64,000 bases of DNA from Rahnella sp. AA (GCF_002834385.1 NZ_PITQ01000002.1:372001-436000), one strand, 5' to 3'. Counted from the first letter of the stretch, positions 22,020 through 32,978 are shown. The notes: generated from the letters alone by a model not told the origin. Numbers and translations: made by a program.

Positions 22020-23819
22020 TTAGCGGTCCACATCTGACATTACAAAATCGATACTGCCAAGATACACGATCAGGTCGGATACCAGGCTGCCACGGATTAC
22101 GGACGGGATCTGCTGCAAATGCGGGAAGCTCGGCGTACGGACGCGCGTGCGGTAGCTCATGGTGCTGCCGTCACTGGTCAGGTAGTAGCTGTTGATCCCT
22201 TTGGTAGCTTCAACCATCTGGAAAGATTCTTGCGCAGGCATGACCGGCCCCCACGACACTTGCAGGAAGTGCGTGATCAGGGTTTCGATGTGTTGCAGCG
22301 TGCGCTCTTTCGGTGGCGGCGTGGTCAGCGGATGATCAGCCTTGAACGGGCCTTCCGGCATGTTTTTGTAGCACTGTTCCAGAATGCGCAGGCTCTGACG
22401 AAGCTCTTCCACTTTCAGCATCACGCGGGAATAGCAGTCACTGACGCCATCGCCGGTCGGGATTTCAAAATCGAAGTTTTCGTAGCCAGAGTATGGACGC
22501 CATTTACGCACGTCGAACGGAATACCCGTTGCGCGCAGGCCAGCACCGGTAGTGCCCCAGGCCAGAGCGTCGTCAGCGTTATACGCTGCCACACCTTTGG
22601 AACGGCCAATCAGAATGGTGTTTTTCAGTGCCGCTTTGACGTAGGAATCCAGACGCGCTGGCATCCAGTCAAGGAACTCACGCAGCAGACGATCCCAGCC
22701 TTTCGGCAGGTCATGTGCAACGCCACCAATACGGAACCAGGCCGGGTGCATACGGAAACCGGTGATCGCTTCCACCAGATCGTAGATTTTCTGACGATCG
22801 GTAAAGGCGAAGAACACTGGCGTCATCGCGCCCACGTCCTGAATAAACGTAGAGATATACAGCAGGTGGCTGTTGATACGGAACAGTTCAGACAGCATCA
22901 CGCGGATGGTGTTAACGCGATCAGGCGTTACGATACCGGCCAGTTTTTCAACCGCCAGAACGTAAGGCATTTCGTTAACACAGCCGCCAAGATATTCGAT
23001 ACGGTCGGTGTAAGGGATGTAGCTGTGCCAGGACTGACGTTCGCCCATCTTTTCAGCACCACGGTGGTGGTAGCCAACGTCCGGGATGCAGTCGACAATT
23101 TCTTCGCCATCAAGCTGCAAGACAATACGGAAAGCACCGTGCGCAGACGGGTGGTTTGGCCCGAGGTTGAGGAACATGAAGTCCTCGTTGTCGGTGCCGC
23201 GCTTCATGCCCCAGTCTTCCGGCTTGAAGGTCAGCGATTCCATCTCGAGTTCTTCTTTTTGCTTAGTCAGCTCATAAGGGTCGAACTCAGTGGCGCGCGC
23301 CGGATAATCTTTACGCAGCGGGTGGCCTTCCCAGGTCTGCGGCATCATGATGCGCGTCAGGTGCGGGTGGCCATCAAAGGTAATACCAAACATGTCCCAG
23401 ACTTCGCGCTCGTACCAGTTGGCATTCGGGAACACTTTGGTGACTGTCGGAACATGGAGATCGTTTTCCGACAGCGCCACTTTGATCATGATGTCGCGGT
23501 TACGCTCGACAGAAATCAGGTGGTAGAAAACGGAAAAATCCGCAGCCGGTAAACCGTCGCGGTGCGTACGTAAACGCTCATCAAAGCCATGCAAATCGAA
23601 AAGCATGACATAAGGTTTTGGCTGTTTTCGTAAAAAGGTAATCGTTTCCAGTACCTGTTCGCGCTTGAACCATACCACGGGAATTCCGGTACGGGTTGCC
23701 TGAACAGTAAAGGCCTCTGGCCCAAAACGGTTACGCAATTCGCCGATTACCGGATCATCGAGATGCTCACGGGTATGCCATGCTGGCAGGGCTGAATCTT
23801 GCGTCGTCAAATCTGTCAT
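22020..23819 (-). CDS. nuoC: NADH:quinone oxidoreductase fused subunit C/D
   Basis: A 599-residue fusion of NuoC (about residues 1-190, the 30-kDa subunit) and NuoD (about 210-599, the 49-kDa subunit that forms much of the quinone site). The fusion is the standard state in enterobacteria. The C part has [39 protein letters not shown]; the D part has [48 protein letters not shown] and the C-terminal [15 protein letters not shown] at 23819, 80 bases after nuoB. Confidence 0.97.
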   Translation of the reverse strand: MTDLTTQDSALPAWHTREHLDDPVIGELRNRFGPEAFTVQATRTGIPVVWFKREQVLETITFLRKQPKPYVMLFDLHGFDERLRTHRDGLPAADFSVFYHLISVERNRDIMIKVALSENDLHVPTVTKVFPNANWYEREVWDMFGITFDGHPHLTRIMMPQTWEGHPLRKDYPARATEFDPYELTKQKEELEMESLTFKPEDWGMKRGTDNEDFMFLNLGPNHPSAHGAFRIVLQLDGEEIVDCIPDVGYHHRGAEKMGERQSWHSYIPYTDRIEYLGGCVNEMPYVLAVEKLAGIVTPDRVNTIRVMLSELFRINSHLLYISTFIQDVGAMTPVFFAFTDRQKIYDLVEAITGFRMHPAWFRIGGVAHDLPKGWDRLLREFLDWMPARLDSYVKAALKNTILIGRSKGVAAYNADDALAWGTTGAGLRATGIPFDVRKWRPYSGYENFDFEIPTGDGVSDCYSRVMLKVEELRQSLRILEQCYKNMPEGPFKADHPLTTPPPKERTLQHIETLITHFLQVSWGPVMPAQESFQMVEATKGINSYYLTSDGSTMSYRTRVRTPSFPHLQQIPSVIRGSLVSDLIVYLGSIDFVMSDVDR

Positions 23820-23856
23820 ATTTTTTTCACCACACTAAATGGTCATTTATGCCGTA

Positions 23857-23874
23857 AGGGGGACACCTCCCCCT
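23857..23874 (-). repeat. Hairpin between nuoB and nuoCD
   Basis: AGGGGGA (23857-23863) pairs with TCCCCCT (23868-23874) around a four-base loop, in the 80-bp gap between the nuoB stop and the nuoCD start. There is no T tract, so it is more likely an mRNA-processing or stability element than a terminator. Confidence 0.55.
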
Positions 23875-23899
23875 CAGGGTTGACTCTCAGACCGCAGTG

Positions 23900-24574
23900 T
23901 TAAATCTCGTCCGGCGAACGCAGATTTGTCACTGCAATACGCTCAGCACGCTTACGCTCTTTTTCAGACTGCATATTCGCGCGGTAAACGCCCTGATCGC
24001 CGACGACCCATGACAATGGGCGACGTTCTTTACCGATAGACTCCTGCAGCAGTAAAAGAGCCTGCATATAAGCCTCAGGACGCGGAGGACATCCCGGGAT
24101 GTACACATCGACAGGCAGGAATTTATCTACGCCCTGCACCACAGAGTAAATATCGTACATGCCACCCGAGTTCGCACAGGCACCCATCGAAATCACCCAT
24201 TTAGGTTCGAGCATCTGGTCATATAAACGCTGAATAACGGGTGCCATTTTGGTGAAGCAAGTGCCTGCAACAACCATAAAGTCAGCCTGGCGGGGCGATG
24301 CGCGCAGTACTTCTGCGCCAAAACGCGCAACATCATGCACCGCAGTGAATGACGTCACCATTTCAACGTAGCAGCAGGAAAGGCCGAAGTTGTATGGCCA
24401 GAGGGAGTTTTTACGGCCCCAGTTCACCATGCCATGCAGCGATTCCTGGAGATTTCCCATGAAAACACTGCGTTTAACCTGCTCCTGAAGAGGATCGCCG
24501 ACGACCTCCTGGTTTTGCAGGGGGTAACGGTCGTTCTCACCGTCCGGGTCTATGCGGGTGAGCGTATAGTCCAT
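23900..24574 (-). CDS. nuoB: NADH:quinone oxidoreductase subunit B (cluster N2)
   Basis: Carries the terminal [4Fe-4S] cluster N2 that reduces quinone. 224 residues against 220 in E. coli. The ligands are Cys67 and Cys68 (adjacent, in GLSCCYVEM), Cys133 ([11 protein letters not shown]) and Cys162 ([12 protein letters not shown]). It follows nuoA by 22 bases and lies before nuoCD. Confidence 0.97.
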   Translation of the reverse strand: MDYTLTRIDPDGENDRYPLQNQEVVGDPLQEQVKRSVFMGNLQESLHGMVNWGRKNSLWPYNFGLSCCYVEMVTSFTAVHDVARFGAEVLRASPRQADFMVVAGTCFTKMAPVIQRLYDQMLEPKWVISMGACANSGGMYDIYSVVQGVDKFLPVDVYIPGCPPRPEAYMQALLLLQESIGKERRPLSWVVGDQGVYRANMQSEKERKRAERIAVTNLRSPDEI

Positions 24575-24596
24575 CTTAATGCCTCGCTATGACTGC

Positions 24597-25040
24597 TTAC
24601 TGAGGGTGACTGTTGGTATTAATTGCCGGGCTTGGTTTAACAGGTCCTTTCGAACGTGTAGGCGTCCAGTCTAGTGCGCCAATTCGCACTAGATAGAACA
24701 AACCGGCCAGCAGTACCAAAATGAAAATGGTGGCTTCAACGAATCCGGTCCAGCCGCTTTCGCGGATAGACGTTGACCATGCGTACAGATACAGGGCTTC
24801 AACGTCAAAAATGACGAAAAACATTGCGACCAGATAGAACTTAGCGGAAAGACGCAGTCGGGCGGTGCCGACGGAGGCGATACCTGACTCAAATGGCGTG
24901 TTTTTGTAGCGCGCTCTGGCTCTCCCGCCGAGGAACGCGGCACCCAGCAACATCAGGCAACAAAGCCCCATTGCGACGACAAGAAAAACGGCGAACGCCC
25001 AGTGTTGAGCGATGACTTCAGTGGCTGTTGACATACTCAT
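24597..25040 (-). CDS. nuoA: NADH:quinone oxidoreductase subunit A
   Basis: Small membrane subunit of complex I (ND3 equivalent) and first gene of the nuo operon. 147 residues, as in E. coli, with three transmembrane helices. The long loop between helices 1 and 2 contains the family signature [43 protein letters not shown] at 25040 (MSMSTA...); a second ATG two codons later cannot be excluded. The promoter must lie in the 704-bp gap toward lrhA. Confidence 0.96.
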   Translation of the reverse strand: MSMSTATEVIAQHWAFAVFLVVAMGLCCLMLLGAAFLGGRARARYKNTPFESGIASVGTARLRLSAKFYLVAMFFVIFDVEALYLYAWSTSIRESGWTGFVEATIFILVLLAGLFYLVRIGALDWTPTRSKGPVKPSPAINTNSHPQ

Positions 25041-25744
25041 TGCTTACTCATCAAAAGTGGCACTTTGGCATCTGCTCTATAGCGTCGGCAGCTTGCGCAC
25101 CACATCGATTCAAGGGAAGGATTAAAAACCACACAGTTCACGGCTCAACAAAGGATTAAGCCAGTGATTTGTTGTGGGCTTTTTACCCTTTTCTATAACC
25201 TTTTGTCAACTTTGACAAAAGTATCTCCACATTAGTTTACATGCTTAGCATTTAATTAACATATCATGCGCCGATACTTAAGCTAAATCGTGTCAGTAAA
25301 ATACCGAGATAAAGCATGAACCTGTGATGGGAGTTATGACATCTTTCGAACTTTCCTATTGTCGCAGGAATAGACAACGCTTCCACTCTCTTAATAGGGG
25401 TATTTTTTTGATCCATGTCAGAGTTCTGTCAATTTTGATAGAAAAAAAGGCACACATTTAACAAGTTTTGCTGATTTTCAAAAAACGACAAGCGATTTGC
25501 GGAAAAATTTGATGCTTTTTTTTAACCTGGAAAAGCACTGATTTTTTCGCGAGTTAATGCAAAGGAAATTGATAAGGATAGCTGTCCTGGCGGGAAGTCA
25601 GAAGCGTTAGCAATAAAAAATGGTGGTTTAAGGTAAGATATCAATCAGAATAACTAAAAATATAACTTTACCCCTCAAAAGAGGTAGAAGCCTTTACCCC
25701 CGCCCCGTTATCCAGAGGCGGAAGGTAAAGCCGGGGGGATTGTC
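25041..25744 (-). promoter_or_regulatory. nuo upstream region, 704 bp without a gene
   Basis: AT-rich DNA between nuoA and the end of lrhA, both on the minus strand. No plausible gene was seen. In E. coli the corresponding region holds nuo promoters controlled by ArcA, NarL, IHF and Fis; the position implies the same role here, but no binding site was convincing by eye. The part nearest lrhA holds the hairpin described separately. Confidence 0.6.
25692..25730 (-). terminator. Probable terminator after lrhA
   Basis: CTTTACC (25692-25698) pairs with GGTAAAG (25724-25730), and inside it CCGCC (25700-25704) pairs with GGCGG (25717-25721). On the minus strand the stem begins 15 bases after the lrhA stop and is followed by a weak pyrimidine stretch (CTTCTACCTCTTTT), not a clean T run. 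Confidence 0.55.
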
Positions 25745-26689
25745 TTAACTTTGAGAGTCTGCCAGGAACTCCTGATCATCATCCACTGCCGGACGCGGAC
25801 CATAAGCACTGAGAGAATACGGATCATTCCCTTGCTCAACTGCATTGAAAATCGCCATTGCAAGCTCATTTTCACAACGGGCATTTTTGTACAGGACATA
25901 TTGTGTATCAGGCAGACGAGGTAAACCGTCCTGTTCACCAAGCACACGTAACTCCGGACTCATCATTTCGATAGGTCGCGCAGTCACGCCCAGCCCGGCC
26001 CGAACGGCCGCACGGATCGCCGATAAGGTGGAAGCCACGTAAGCAATACGCCACGGGATCCCCGCCTGATTAAGGTGCTCTATCGCCATTAAACGATACG
26101 GGCTGGGTTCATCCAGCACAACCAGCGGCACACTGTCCCCTGACGGGTAGGCGAAATCAGCCGAGCAGTACCATAATGTAGGCGAAGTACGCAGGACGAT
26201 GTGGGGATGATCGGTAGTGGTCATCGTCGTGATAGCCAAATCGACCTCTTCACTCTCCAGCATCGACAACATAAACGGGCTACGTTTCACGCGGACATCA
26301 ATAGACAACTTCGGGTATACCGAGGTCACGCGGCTGAGCAGGAAAGGCAAGATGGTGTCAGCCGTATCGTCTGACGCACCAATCGTTATCCCACCCTGAA
26401 CATTGCTGTACATCAAAGAGGTGCAGGCTTCATCGTTGAAACGAAGAATTTTCCGTGCATACCCCAATAACTGAATACCGTGTTCAGTTAATAATTTATT
26501 GCGTCCATGTCTGGCAAACAGTTCTTTTCCCACGAGTTGTTCTAGACGTTGCATTTGTTGGCTGACCGCCGACTGAGTACGACACACAGCAGCAGCTGCC
26601 GCAGCGAACGTATTTAAATCAGCAACAGCTACAAATGTCCTCAACAGGTCAAGGTCGAGATTGAGGATTGGACGATTTGCAATTGTCAT
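25745..26689 (-). CDS. lrhA: LysR-family transcriptional regulator LrhA (HexA/PecT type)
   Basis: 314 residues; the first 105 are almost identical to E. coli LrhA. The winged helix-turn-helix occupies about residues 12-70 ([48 protein letters not shown]), followed by the effector-binding domain from about 95. Orthologues repress flagellar and virulence genes (LrhA in E. coli; HexA/PecT in soft-rot bacteria); that role here is inferred. The effector domain and acidic tail ([12 protein letters not shown]) diverge more. It lies upstream of nuo in the same direction, as in E. coli. ATG at 26689. Confidence 0.94.
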   Translation of the reverse strand: MTIANRPILNLDLDLLRTFVAVADLNTFAAAAAAVCRTQSAVSQQMQRLEQLVGKELFARHGRNKLLTEHGIQLLGYARKILRFNDEACTSLMYSNVQGGITIGASDDTADTILPFLLSRVTSVYPKLSIDVRVKRSPFMLSMLESEEVDLAITTMTTTDHPHIVLRTSPTLWYCSADFAYPSGDSVPLVVLDEPSPYRLMAIEHLNQAGIPWRIAYVASTLSAIRAAVRAGLGVTARPIEMMSPELRVLGEQDGLPRLPDTQYVLYKNARCENELAMAIFNAVEQGNDPYSLSAYGPRPAVDDDQEFLADSQS

Positions 26690-27674
26690 AGTTTTTCTTC
26701 ACTTTATAGAATCTAATAACAAGCTACCCTGATGGTGCGTCAAAGTACCCGCAAAATGCAGAATACCAGATATGTCGGATACTCACTCATTTGATAACCG
26801 AAATTGAGAAATATTTGTGCATGAAAGTTTTCATCATTGTGAGCGACTGGACATTAAAATTGTGCACATTAATTCCTCACAAGAACCAAATGATTAGAGT
26901 GTCTTATTTAATATAGTCCGTCCCTGCAAACCGTTCCACATGCCGCCTGAGCGCGCCCAACGCTGACTACAAGCCGCCTCTCAACGCCGTCGCCGTACTA
27001 AAAACATAAGTTAAATTTACAAATTAAGCTAACGAAATAAAATATAATTCAATAAATTCATTGAGTCACATGAATAACAGATTTAACCACAAAGGATTTA
27101 GTTAAAGTAAAATTAAGATTTTTCTCGTTTCATCAAAAATTGTTGATGCCAGCTTTAGTAAATATATGCTGTAAAAGCATTTACATAATCTAAAAAAATA
27201 GGGTTCAGATAATGCTTACAACATGATCATTTATCCAGCACTCACTATTACTCATTAGATAAATAAAACTGATTCTTGTTAAGGATTTTGTAGATAAACC
27301 AAATTTACCTGCTCTTTTTTCAGAATTTGTCGAGCTTTGGTAAGATTTCATGATGTTCTGAGCCAGAAAAGCCCAAAAACGTGTCTTCATCAATGGAGGT
27401 TGCACAGCAAAAACAGTGAATTTATCGATTAAAAAACCCGCATTCGCAAAATAAAAAAACAAAAAATACTAAAAAATAAGAATTAAAAACCATTACATCT
27501 CTTATTACCCAAGGTAAACCCCCACCACCAGTATCTTTACTGCTGTTTTTCACCAAAACGGTGCACAGCCCTTCTCACGCCTTCTTTGGGGGAGTAAATT
27601 GAGCCCTTCGCACTGTTCTACGGTCGTTCGGCACCAGGGAAGAACAGGCTTTATTGCAAAAGGTTCCTATTTAC
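26690..27674. promoter_or_regulatory. 985-bp lrhA–alaA divergent intergenic region
   Basis: The longest gene-free stretch in the window. It is notably AT-rich, especially about 27000-27520. It must hold the promoters and long leaders of lrhA (minus) and alaA (plus). The only open frame of note (27205-27462, minus) starts with TTG, lacks a ribosome site and is low-complexity, so it is not called. No repeat, RNA gene or mobile-element remnant was recognised. E. coli also has a large gap here. Confidence 0.6.
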
Positions 27675-28889
27675 ATGTCCCCGATTGAAAAATCCCGCAA
27701 ACTGGACAACGTCTGTTACGACATTCGCGGCCCGGTGCTTAAAGAAGCAAAACGCCTTGAAGAAGAAGGTAACAAAGTTCTTAAACTGAACATCGGTAAC
27801 CCCGCCCCGTTCGGTTTTGATGCGCCTGATGAAATTTTGATCGACGTTATCCGCAATTTGCCGACCTCACAGGGCTACTGTGATTCAAAAGGCCTGTTTT
27901 CTGCGCGTAAAGCGATCATGCAGCACTATCAGGCGCGTGATATGCGCGACATTACAGTTGAAGACATTTACATCGGTAACGGCGTTTCTGAGCTGATCGT
28001 TCAGTCAATGCAGGCGTTGCTGAACACGGGCGATGAAATGCTGGTGCCCGCGCCCGATTATCCGTTGTGGACCGCCGCAGTTTCTCTGTCTGGCGGTAAT
28101 GCAGTGCACTACCTCTGTGATGAAGGGGCCGACTGGTTCCCGGATATCGCTGATATTCGAGACAAAATCACACCGCGTACCCGTGGCATTGTGATCATCA
28201 ACCCGAACAATCCGACCGGCGCGGTTTACAGCAAAGAATTGCTGATGCAGATCGTCGAGATTGCACGTGAACATAACCTGATTATCTTTGCCGACGAAAT
28301 TTACGACAAGATCCTGTACGACGAAGCCCAGCACATTTCTATTGCATCGCTGGCACCGGATCTGCTGACCGTCACATTCAATGGTCTGTCAAAAACCTAC
28401 CGCGTGGCAGGTTTCCGTCAGGGCTGGATGGTGCTGAACGGCCCGAAAAAGCACGCCAAAGGCTATATAGAAGGTCTGGAAATGCTGGCCTCGATGCGCT
28501 TGTGCGCCAACGTGCCGATGCAGCACGCCATTCAGACGGCGCTGGGCGGTTACCAGAGTATCAGCGAATTCATTCAGCCGGGCGGACGTCTGGTCGAACA
28601 GCGTGACCGCGCATGGGAATTGATTAATCAGATCCCGGGCGTATCTTGCGTGAAACCGAAAGGTGCGCTGTATATGTTCCCGCGTATTGATGCCAAGCGT
28701 TTCAATATCCACGACGACCAGAAAATGGTGCTCGATTTGCTGTTACAGCAAAAAGTGCTGCTGGTTCAGGGTTCCGCCTTTAACTGGCCTTATCCGGATC
28801 ACGTCCGCATCGTGACACTCCCGCGCGTAGACGAACTGGAAATGGCAGTGAACAAGTTCGGTCGTTTCCTCGAAACTTACCGTCAGTAG
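27675..28889 (+). CDS. alaA: Glutamate–pyruvate aminotransferase AlaA
   Basis: PLP-dependent class I aminotransferase making alanine from pyruvate and glutamate. 404 residues from the ATG at 27675 (MSPIEKSRKLDNVCYDIRGP), aligning with E. coli AlaA (405). A TTG 21 bases upstream is in frame, but the AAAAGG ribosome site is placed for the ATG. The PLP lysine is Lys240 in FNGLSKTYRVAGFRQGW; cofactor and substrate contacts include NPNNPTGAVYS and FADEIYDKILYD. Monocistronic, with its own terminator. Confidence 0.96.
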   Translation: MSPIEKSRKLDNVCYDIRGPVLKEAKRLEEEGNKVLKLNIGNPAPFGFDAPDEILIDVIRNLPTSQGYCDSKGLFSARKAIMQHYQARDMRDITVEDIYIGNGVSELIVQSMQALLNTGDEMLVPAPDYPLWTAAVSLSGGNAVHYLCDEGADWFPDIADIRDKITPRTRGIVIINPNNPTGAVYSKELLMQIVEIAREHNLIIFADEIYDKILYDEAQHISIASLAPDLLTVTFNGLSKTYRVAGFRQGWMVLNGPKKHAKGYIEGLEMLASMRLCANVPMQHAIQTALGGYQSISEFIQPGGRLVEQRDRAWELINQIPGVSCVKPKGALYMFPRIDAKRFNIHDDQKMVLDLLLQQKVLLVQGSAFNWPYPDHVRIVTLPRVDELEMAVNKFGRFLETYRQ

Positions 28890-28895
28890 TAATCA

Positions 28896-28922
28896 GGGCG
28901 CAGACATCTGCGCCCTTTTTTC
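28896..28922 (+). terminator. Rho-independent terminator of alaA
   Basis: GGGCGCAG (28896-28903), loop ACAT, CTGCGCCC (28908-28915), then seven T residues, starting six bases after the stop codon. Confidence 0.92.
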
Positions 28923-29003
28923 TTTCTGATGGTTTCCGCATTTGCATAACTGTTTCGCACTGCTCACAATGGTCTCTCATTCACCGTTGTTATTGAGAGT
29001 GCT

Positions 29004-29603
29004 ATGAGTCAGAGTCATTTTTTTGCCCACCTTTCCCGTCTTAAACTGATCAGCCGCTGGCCGCTGATGCGCAACGTCCGCACCGAGAATGTGTCCGAAC
29101 ACAGCCTGCAGGTGGCCTTTGTGGCTCACGCATTAGCCGTGATTAAAAACCGTAAATTTAACGGTAACCTGAACGCAGAACGCGTTGCTCTTCTGGCGAT
29201 GTATCACGATGCCAGCGAAGTGCTGACTGGCGATATGCCAACACCGATTAAGTATTACAATCCGCAAATTGCCCATGAATACAAAAAAATCGAGAAGATT
29301 GCCCAGCAAAAACTGATTGAAATGCTGCCAAAGGAATTGCAGGAAGATTTCCGCCCGCTAATCGACGAACACTATTACACGGAAGACGAAAAACTGACGG
29401 TAAAACAGGCCGATGCGTTATGCGCATACCTGAAATGTCTGGAAGAATTGTCTGCGGGAAATAACGAATTTACGCTGGCCAAAGCGCGTCTGGAGAAGAC
29501 GCTGGCCGACAGAAAAAGCCCGGAAATGGACTACTTCATGGAAGTTTTTATCCCCAGCTTCAGTCTGTCACTGGATGAAATCAGTCTCGATTCTCCGCTC
29601 TGA
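29004..29603 (+). CDS. yfbR: 5'-deoxynucleotidase YfbR (HD domain)
   Basis: Dephosphorylates deoxynucleoside 5'-monophosphates in nucleotide turnover. 199 residues, identical in length to E. coli YfbR and aligned throughout. HD-domain metal ligands are visible: His33 in [10 protein letters not shown], the His-Asp pair in [14 protein letters not shown] and the later Asp in [15 protein letters not shown] at 29004. Its stop lies only 13 bases from the convergent yfbS stop. Confidence 0.94.
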   Translation: MSQSHFFAHLSRLKLISRWPLMRNVRTENVSEHSLQVAFVAHALAVIKNRKFNGNLNAERVALLAMYHDASEVLTGDMPTPIKYYNPQIAHEYKKIEKIAQQKLIEMLPKELQEDFRPLIDEHYYTEDEKLTVKQADALCAYLKCLEELSAGNNEFTLAKARLEKTLADRKSPEMDYFMEVFIPSFSLSLDEISLDSPL

Positions 29604-29621
29604 CGCTTTCTGCGCGTCAGA
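29599..29621. repeat. Inverted repeat containing both convergent stop codons
   Basis: TCTGACGC (29599-29606) and GCGTCAGA (29614-29621) form an 8-bp stem. One arm contains the yfbR TGA and the other contains the yfbS TGA. No T run follows on either strand, so terminator activity is doubtful. Confidence 0.5.
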
Positions 29622-31449
29622 ACGGGAAAAGCACCGGCACCAGAAAAATGCTGACGACCATCACCAGCAGCGTAAAAGGCACGCCGATACGGATGAAATC
29701 GCCGAACTTGTAGTTACCGGGCACCATCACCAGCGTATTCACCGGTGATGAAACCGGCGTCATAAACGCCGCCGAGGCCGCAATCGCGATAATCATGGTA
29801 AACGGGTAAGGCGAAACGCCCATCTGATGCGCCGCCGCAATGGCGATCGGTGCCATCAGTACCGCCGTTGCGGTATTGGAAATAAACAATCCGATACCAG
29901 CGCAGAGCACAAACAAGCTCAGCAGCATCATGTACGGGCCGTATCCGCCGCTCACTTCCATCAGGCCTTTGACGATCAGCGCCACGCCGCCGGTTTTTTG
30001 CAGCGCCAGCGCGAAGGGCATCATCCCGACGATCAGCAGCAGACTCGGCCAGTGAATGGCTTTATACGCGCCTTCCATTGTGATGCAGCGAAATTTCCCC
30101 ATCAGCATACAGGCAATAATGGCCGCGATAGCATTGGGCACGTCGTCGGTGAGCATTAACGCGACCATCAGCGCCAGACAAAATAGCGCGTGCGGTGCCT
30201 GGCTGAGTGCGGGCGCAACTTCATCCACTTCGGCGGGCAGGTTCAGCACAATGAAATCATGCATCTGCTGTTGTAACTGACGGATGAGCTTCCAGTCGCC
30301 AATCACCAGCAACATATCGCCCAGCTGTAAGACTTCATCAACCAGTTTACCATCCAGCGCTTCGCCCTGCCGGCGGATACCCACCACGTTCAGGCCGTAA
30401 GTCGAGCGGAACGCCACGTCGCGCAGCGTTTTACCCAGCAGCTCAGAATCAGGGATCAGTGACACTTCCGCCATACCGACATCCCGTGACTGCTCGGAAA
30501 AATACTCACCGCGTAAAACCATCGGCTCAAGCATTTCATCGGTACAAAACTGGCGGACAGAGACCTCAGGATCGGCCATATCCAGCAGCAATACATCCCG
30601 CGCAAACAGTTCGGTGTTCCCGGTTGCGCTGATCATGACGCGGCGAAACTTGCGCCAGCGCTCGATACCCACCACGTTTGCGCCATAGCGTGAGCGCAGA
30701 TGCAAATCATCCAGCGTACGCCCGACCAGCGGGGAGCCAGGACGGATCGTCATACGGCGCGCACGGCCAGTCAGATGATAATCCCGAATGAGATCACGGA
30801 AAGTACGACGTTTCCAGCGCTGTTTATCCTGCGAGGCGTCTTCGGCAGATAGCCAGCGACGGGCAAGCAACATATATCCCACGCCCATCATCAGAACCAC
30901 CATCCCTACAGGCGTCACGCCAAAGAAACCAAAACCGTCAAACCCTTCGCGCAGTAATTCGCTGTTAACCACCATGTTGGGTGGCGTGGCAACCAACGTC
31001 ATCATCCCGCTGATAAGCCCGGCAAAACTCAGCGGCATCATCAGCCGCGCGGGAGACGTTTTCATGCGGGCAGAAACACTGATTACGACAGGAATGAAAA
31101 TCGCCACTACGCCAGTCGAACTCATAAACGCACCCAGCCCGGCAACAGTTAACATCAGTAAAACCAGCATACGGGTTTCACTGTTGCCCGCGACTTTCAT
31201 CAGCCAGTCGCCCACCTGATAAGCCACGCCGGTTCTCACCAGCCCGTGCCCGACAACAAACAGCGCGGCAATCAGAATCACGTTCGGGTCACTGAATCCG
31301 GCCAGCGCCTCATTGATGGTCAGCGTTCCGCTCAGCACGAAAGCAATGATGACAAGTAACGCCACAATATCCATCCGCAGCGTATTACGCGCGAATAACA
31401 CCATGGCGATCACAAGCAGTATCACTACCCAGATTAATTCACCGGTCAA
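29617..31449 (-). CDS. yfbS: SLC13/DASS-type anion permease with TrkA-C domains (YfbS)
   Basis: Putative inner-membrane transporter; substrate unknown. The 610 residues match E. coli YfbS in length. Layout: N-terminal membrane half (residues 1-200), a cytoplasmic insert with two TrkA-C/RCK-C domains (about 205-400; [25 protein letters not shown] and [25 protein letters not shown]) and a second membrane half (400-610). The start is assigned to a TTG at 31449: it has AAAAGGAG (31456-31463) six bases upstream and restores the family length. An ATG at 31521 would place the start inside an ERIC repeat. Confidence 0.85.
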   Translation of the reverse strand: MTGELIWVVILLVIAMVLFARNTLRMDIVALLVIIAFVLSGTLTINEALAGFSDPNVILIAALFVVGHGLVRTGVAYQVGDWLMKVAGNSETRMLVLLMLTVAGLGAFMSSTGVVAIFIPVVISVSARMKTSPARLMMPLSFAGLISGMMTLVATPPNMVVNSELLREGFDGFGFFGVTPVGMVVLMMGVGYMLLARRWLSAEDASQDKQRWKRRTFRDLIRDYHLTGRARRMTIRPGSPLVGRTLDDLHLRSRYGANVVGIERWRKFRRVMISATGNTELFARDVLLLDMADPEVSVRQFCTDEMLEPMVLRGEYFSEQSRDVGMAEVSLIPDSELLGKTLRDVAFRSTYGLNVVGIRRQGEALDGKLVDEVLQLGDMLLVIGDWKLIRQLQQQMHDFIVLNLPAEVDEVAPALSQAPHALFCLALMVALMLTDDVPNAIAAIIACMLMGKFRCITMEGAYKAIHWPSLLLIVGMMPFALALQKTGGVALIVKGLMEVSGGYGPYMMLLSLFVLCAGIGLFISNTATAVLMAPIAIAAAHQMGVSPYPFTMIIAIAASAAFMTPVSSPVNTLVMVPGNYKFGDFIRIGVPFTLLVMVVSIFLVPVLFPF

Positions 31450-31493
31450 AACAAACTCCTTTTGCGTTGAGATGGCGGGCATAAACTCAGCGA

Positions 31494-31617
31494 ATACCCC
31501 AAATAATTCAAATTGCATCAAGGCGGCAACGGAATAAACCCCGGGAGCTTACAAGAGTAAGTGACCGGGATTTGTGAAGGCAGCCAACGCAGAGGCAGTT
31601 TGAAGTATGACGGGTAT
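31494..31617. repeat. ERIC element upstream of yfbS
   Basis: About 124 bp with the hallmarks of the enterobacterial repetitive intergenic consensus: the end AAATAATTCAAATTGCATC, the AAGGCGGCAA block, the central CCGGGAGCTTAC...GTAAGTGACCGGG palindrome, the GCAGCCAACGCA block and the end TTGAAGTATGACGGGTAT. It shares all of these with the copy at 40913-41043. It fills most of the gap between hxpA and yfbS. Confidence 0.9.
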
Positions 31618-31628
31618 CAGGATGGCAT

Positions 31629-31655
31629 AAAAAAACCCCGCTGCTGCGGGGTTTA
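31629..31655 (-). terminator. Rho-independent terminator of hxpA
   Basis: ACCCCGC (31635-31641), loop TGCT, GCGGGGT (31646-31652); on the minus strand the stem runs into seven T residues. It lies about 40 bases after the hxpA stop and just before the ERIC element. Confidence 0.9.
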
Positions 31656-31692
31656 TATCAATGAAAAGGCGTTAATTGTACTTTTTATACGC

Positions 31693-32346
31693 TTAGCGCA
31701 GGCTGACGGTCACACCGTGCTCGGAAGGATTAATCAGCAGAATCTCCAGCGTCGAAAGATCGAAATCAACGTCTTCGATTCCCGGTGTGTCTGACGGCGC
31801 ATTTACCGCGATCACTTTACAACCGGCAGCCAGGCCGGCCATCACGCCCGCTGCGGCGTCTTCCACGACAGCACAATCCTCTGGTGCCAGTCCGAGGCGT
31901 TCAGCGCCCAGCAGATAGGCATCCGGCTGAGGTTTGCCGTGTTTGACCTGCTCCGCCGTGATGAACACTTCCGGTTCAGGCAAATGTGCAGCTTTATGAC
32001 GTGCACTGGCCACCGGCATGGAACCCGACGTCACAATCGCCCACGGAATGTTCATGCGGTTGAGTTCACTTAAAATAAGATGAGCACCCGGCAAAGCCGT
32101 CACACCTTCGGTGTCGGTGGCTTCAATTTTTTCCAGTTTGAGGAACTCTTCCTGAATCTTTTCTTCGCTTGCGCCTTCCATGAAATGGCGTAAAGAAGTG
32201 ATTGCCTGTTTACCATGAATAAATGCCAGGACATCCTGCGGGTTAGCCCCCCAGCTAAGCGCCCAGCTAATCCAGGAACGCTCTACGGCAGGCAGTGAAT
32301 CCACTAACGTTCCATCAAGGTCGAACAAGAAACCTTTGCACTCCAC
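31693..32346 (-). CDS. hxpA: HAD-family sugar phosphatase HxpA (YfbT)
   Basis: 217-residue HAD hydrolase like E. coli YfbT (HxpA), which dephosphorylates sugar phosphates and related hexitol phosphates. Motif I is FLFDLDGTLVDS (Asp9, Asp11), motif II IVTSGS, motif III the lysine in VKHGKPQPD, and motif IV VVEDAAAG. The start is a GTG at 32346, seven bases after GAGGA and aligned with the E. coli N-terminus. A TTG at 32352 is only one base from that site and is rejected. The next gene upstream, yfbU, is 27 bases away, so the two are probably co-transcribed. Confidence 0.88.
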   Translation of the reverse strand: MECKGFLFDLDGTLVDSLPAVERSWISWALSWGANPQDVLAFIHGKQAITSLRHFMEGASEEKIQEEFLKLEKIEATDTEGVTALPGAHLILSELNRMNIPWAIVTSGSMPVASARHKAAHLPEPEVFITAEQVKHGKPQPDAYLLGAERLGLAPEDCAVVEDAAAGVMAGLAAGCKVIAVNAPSDTPGIEDVDFDLSTLEILLINPSEHGVTVSLR

Positions 32347-32373
32347 AGGCAATTCCTCTTTAGTTATCTCAAT

Positions 32374-32868
32374 TTAGGCATTTATGATTTGCGCTATCTC
32401 GACGGCGCTCAAATGGTACTGACGAGGGCAAGATTGCCAGACAGACAGCATCCGCTGGTATTTATCCCACATTTTGGTCTGTGAGTTAAACCCGTGCGTC
32501 CCCGCATCAAAATCAGTGTAACGTCCTTCGGTATTCACCATAAAGCGGACATAGCTTAAATAGCGGGATTCGGTTGCGGCATCAAAGCCCAGAAAATCCA
32601 GGCGGCGGCGATCCAAATCCTGTGAGTCTTTCAGGTTGGTCCATGACACCTGCATCGCATGATGCATTTCCATAATGTTAATCACGGTGCGACAGGTCTC
32701 TTCCGGCAATTCACCGAAATCCCTGTCCAGCTCGCGCATTTGCAAACCAAAACCTCGTTCGATCACCGTTTGTAACCGGCGATAGCGTTCCGCATTATCG
32801 GGGTCCAGCATGGTCATCATTTTGTATTGATTCGACAAAATCAGGCGTTGAGCGTTAGTCATTTCCAT
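32374..32868 (-). CDS. yfbU: Conserved protein YfbU
   Basis: 164 residues, the same length as E. coli YfbU and very similar throughout ([23 protein letters not shown] at the start, [10 protein letters not shown]-type ending). A soluble, mostly helical protein; molecular function not established. The ATG at 32868 has AGGA eight bases upstream. A longer frame back to 32982 adds 38 residues lacking similarity and crosses the yfbV terminator. Confidence 0.9.
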   Translation of the reverse strand: MEMTNAQRLILSNQYKMMTMLDPDNAERYRRLQTVIERGFGLQMRELDRDFGELPEETCRTVINIMEMHHAMQVSWTNLKDSQDLDRRRLDFLGFDAATESRYLSYVRFMVNTEGRYTDFDAGTHGFNSQTKMWDKYQRMLSVWQSCPRQYHLSAVEIAQIINA

Positions 32869-32978
32869 CGTGAAAATCCTCATGTCTGCATAATGAGCAA
32901 AGCATGGCATAGCGCAAACTTCTGCGAAATCGCAAGCACACCATTCTTTGATTTGGGTCTGGATCTCATCTGAAATAA

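Noticed and set aside
22119-23552. 477-codon open frame opposite nuoCD
   Set aside because: Antisense shadow of nuoCD with arginine/histidine-rich, domain-less composition.
27205-27462. 85-codon frame on the minus strand in the lrhA–alaA gap
   Set aside because: Starts with TTG, has no ribosome site, is low-complexity AT-rich sequence and resembles no family I know.
29599-29621. Bidirectional terminator between yfbR and yfbS
   Set aside because: An 8-bp stem exists but no T run follows on either strand; kept only as an inverted repeat.
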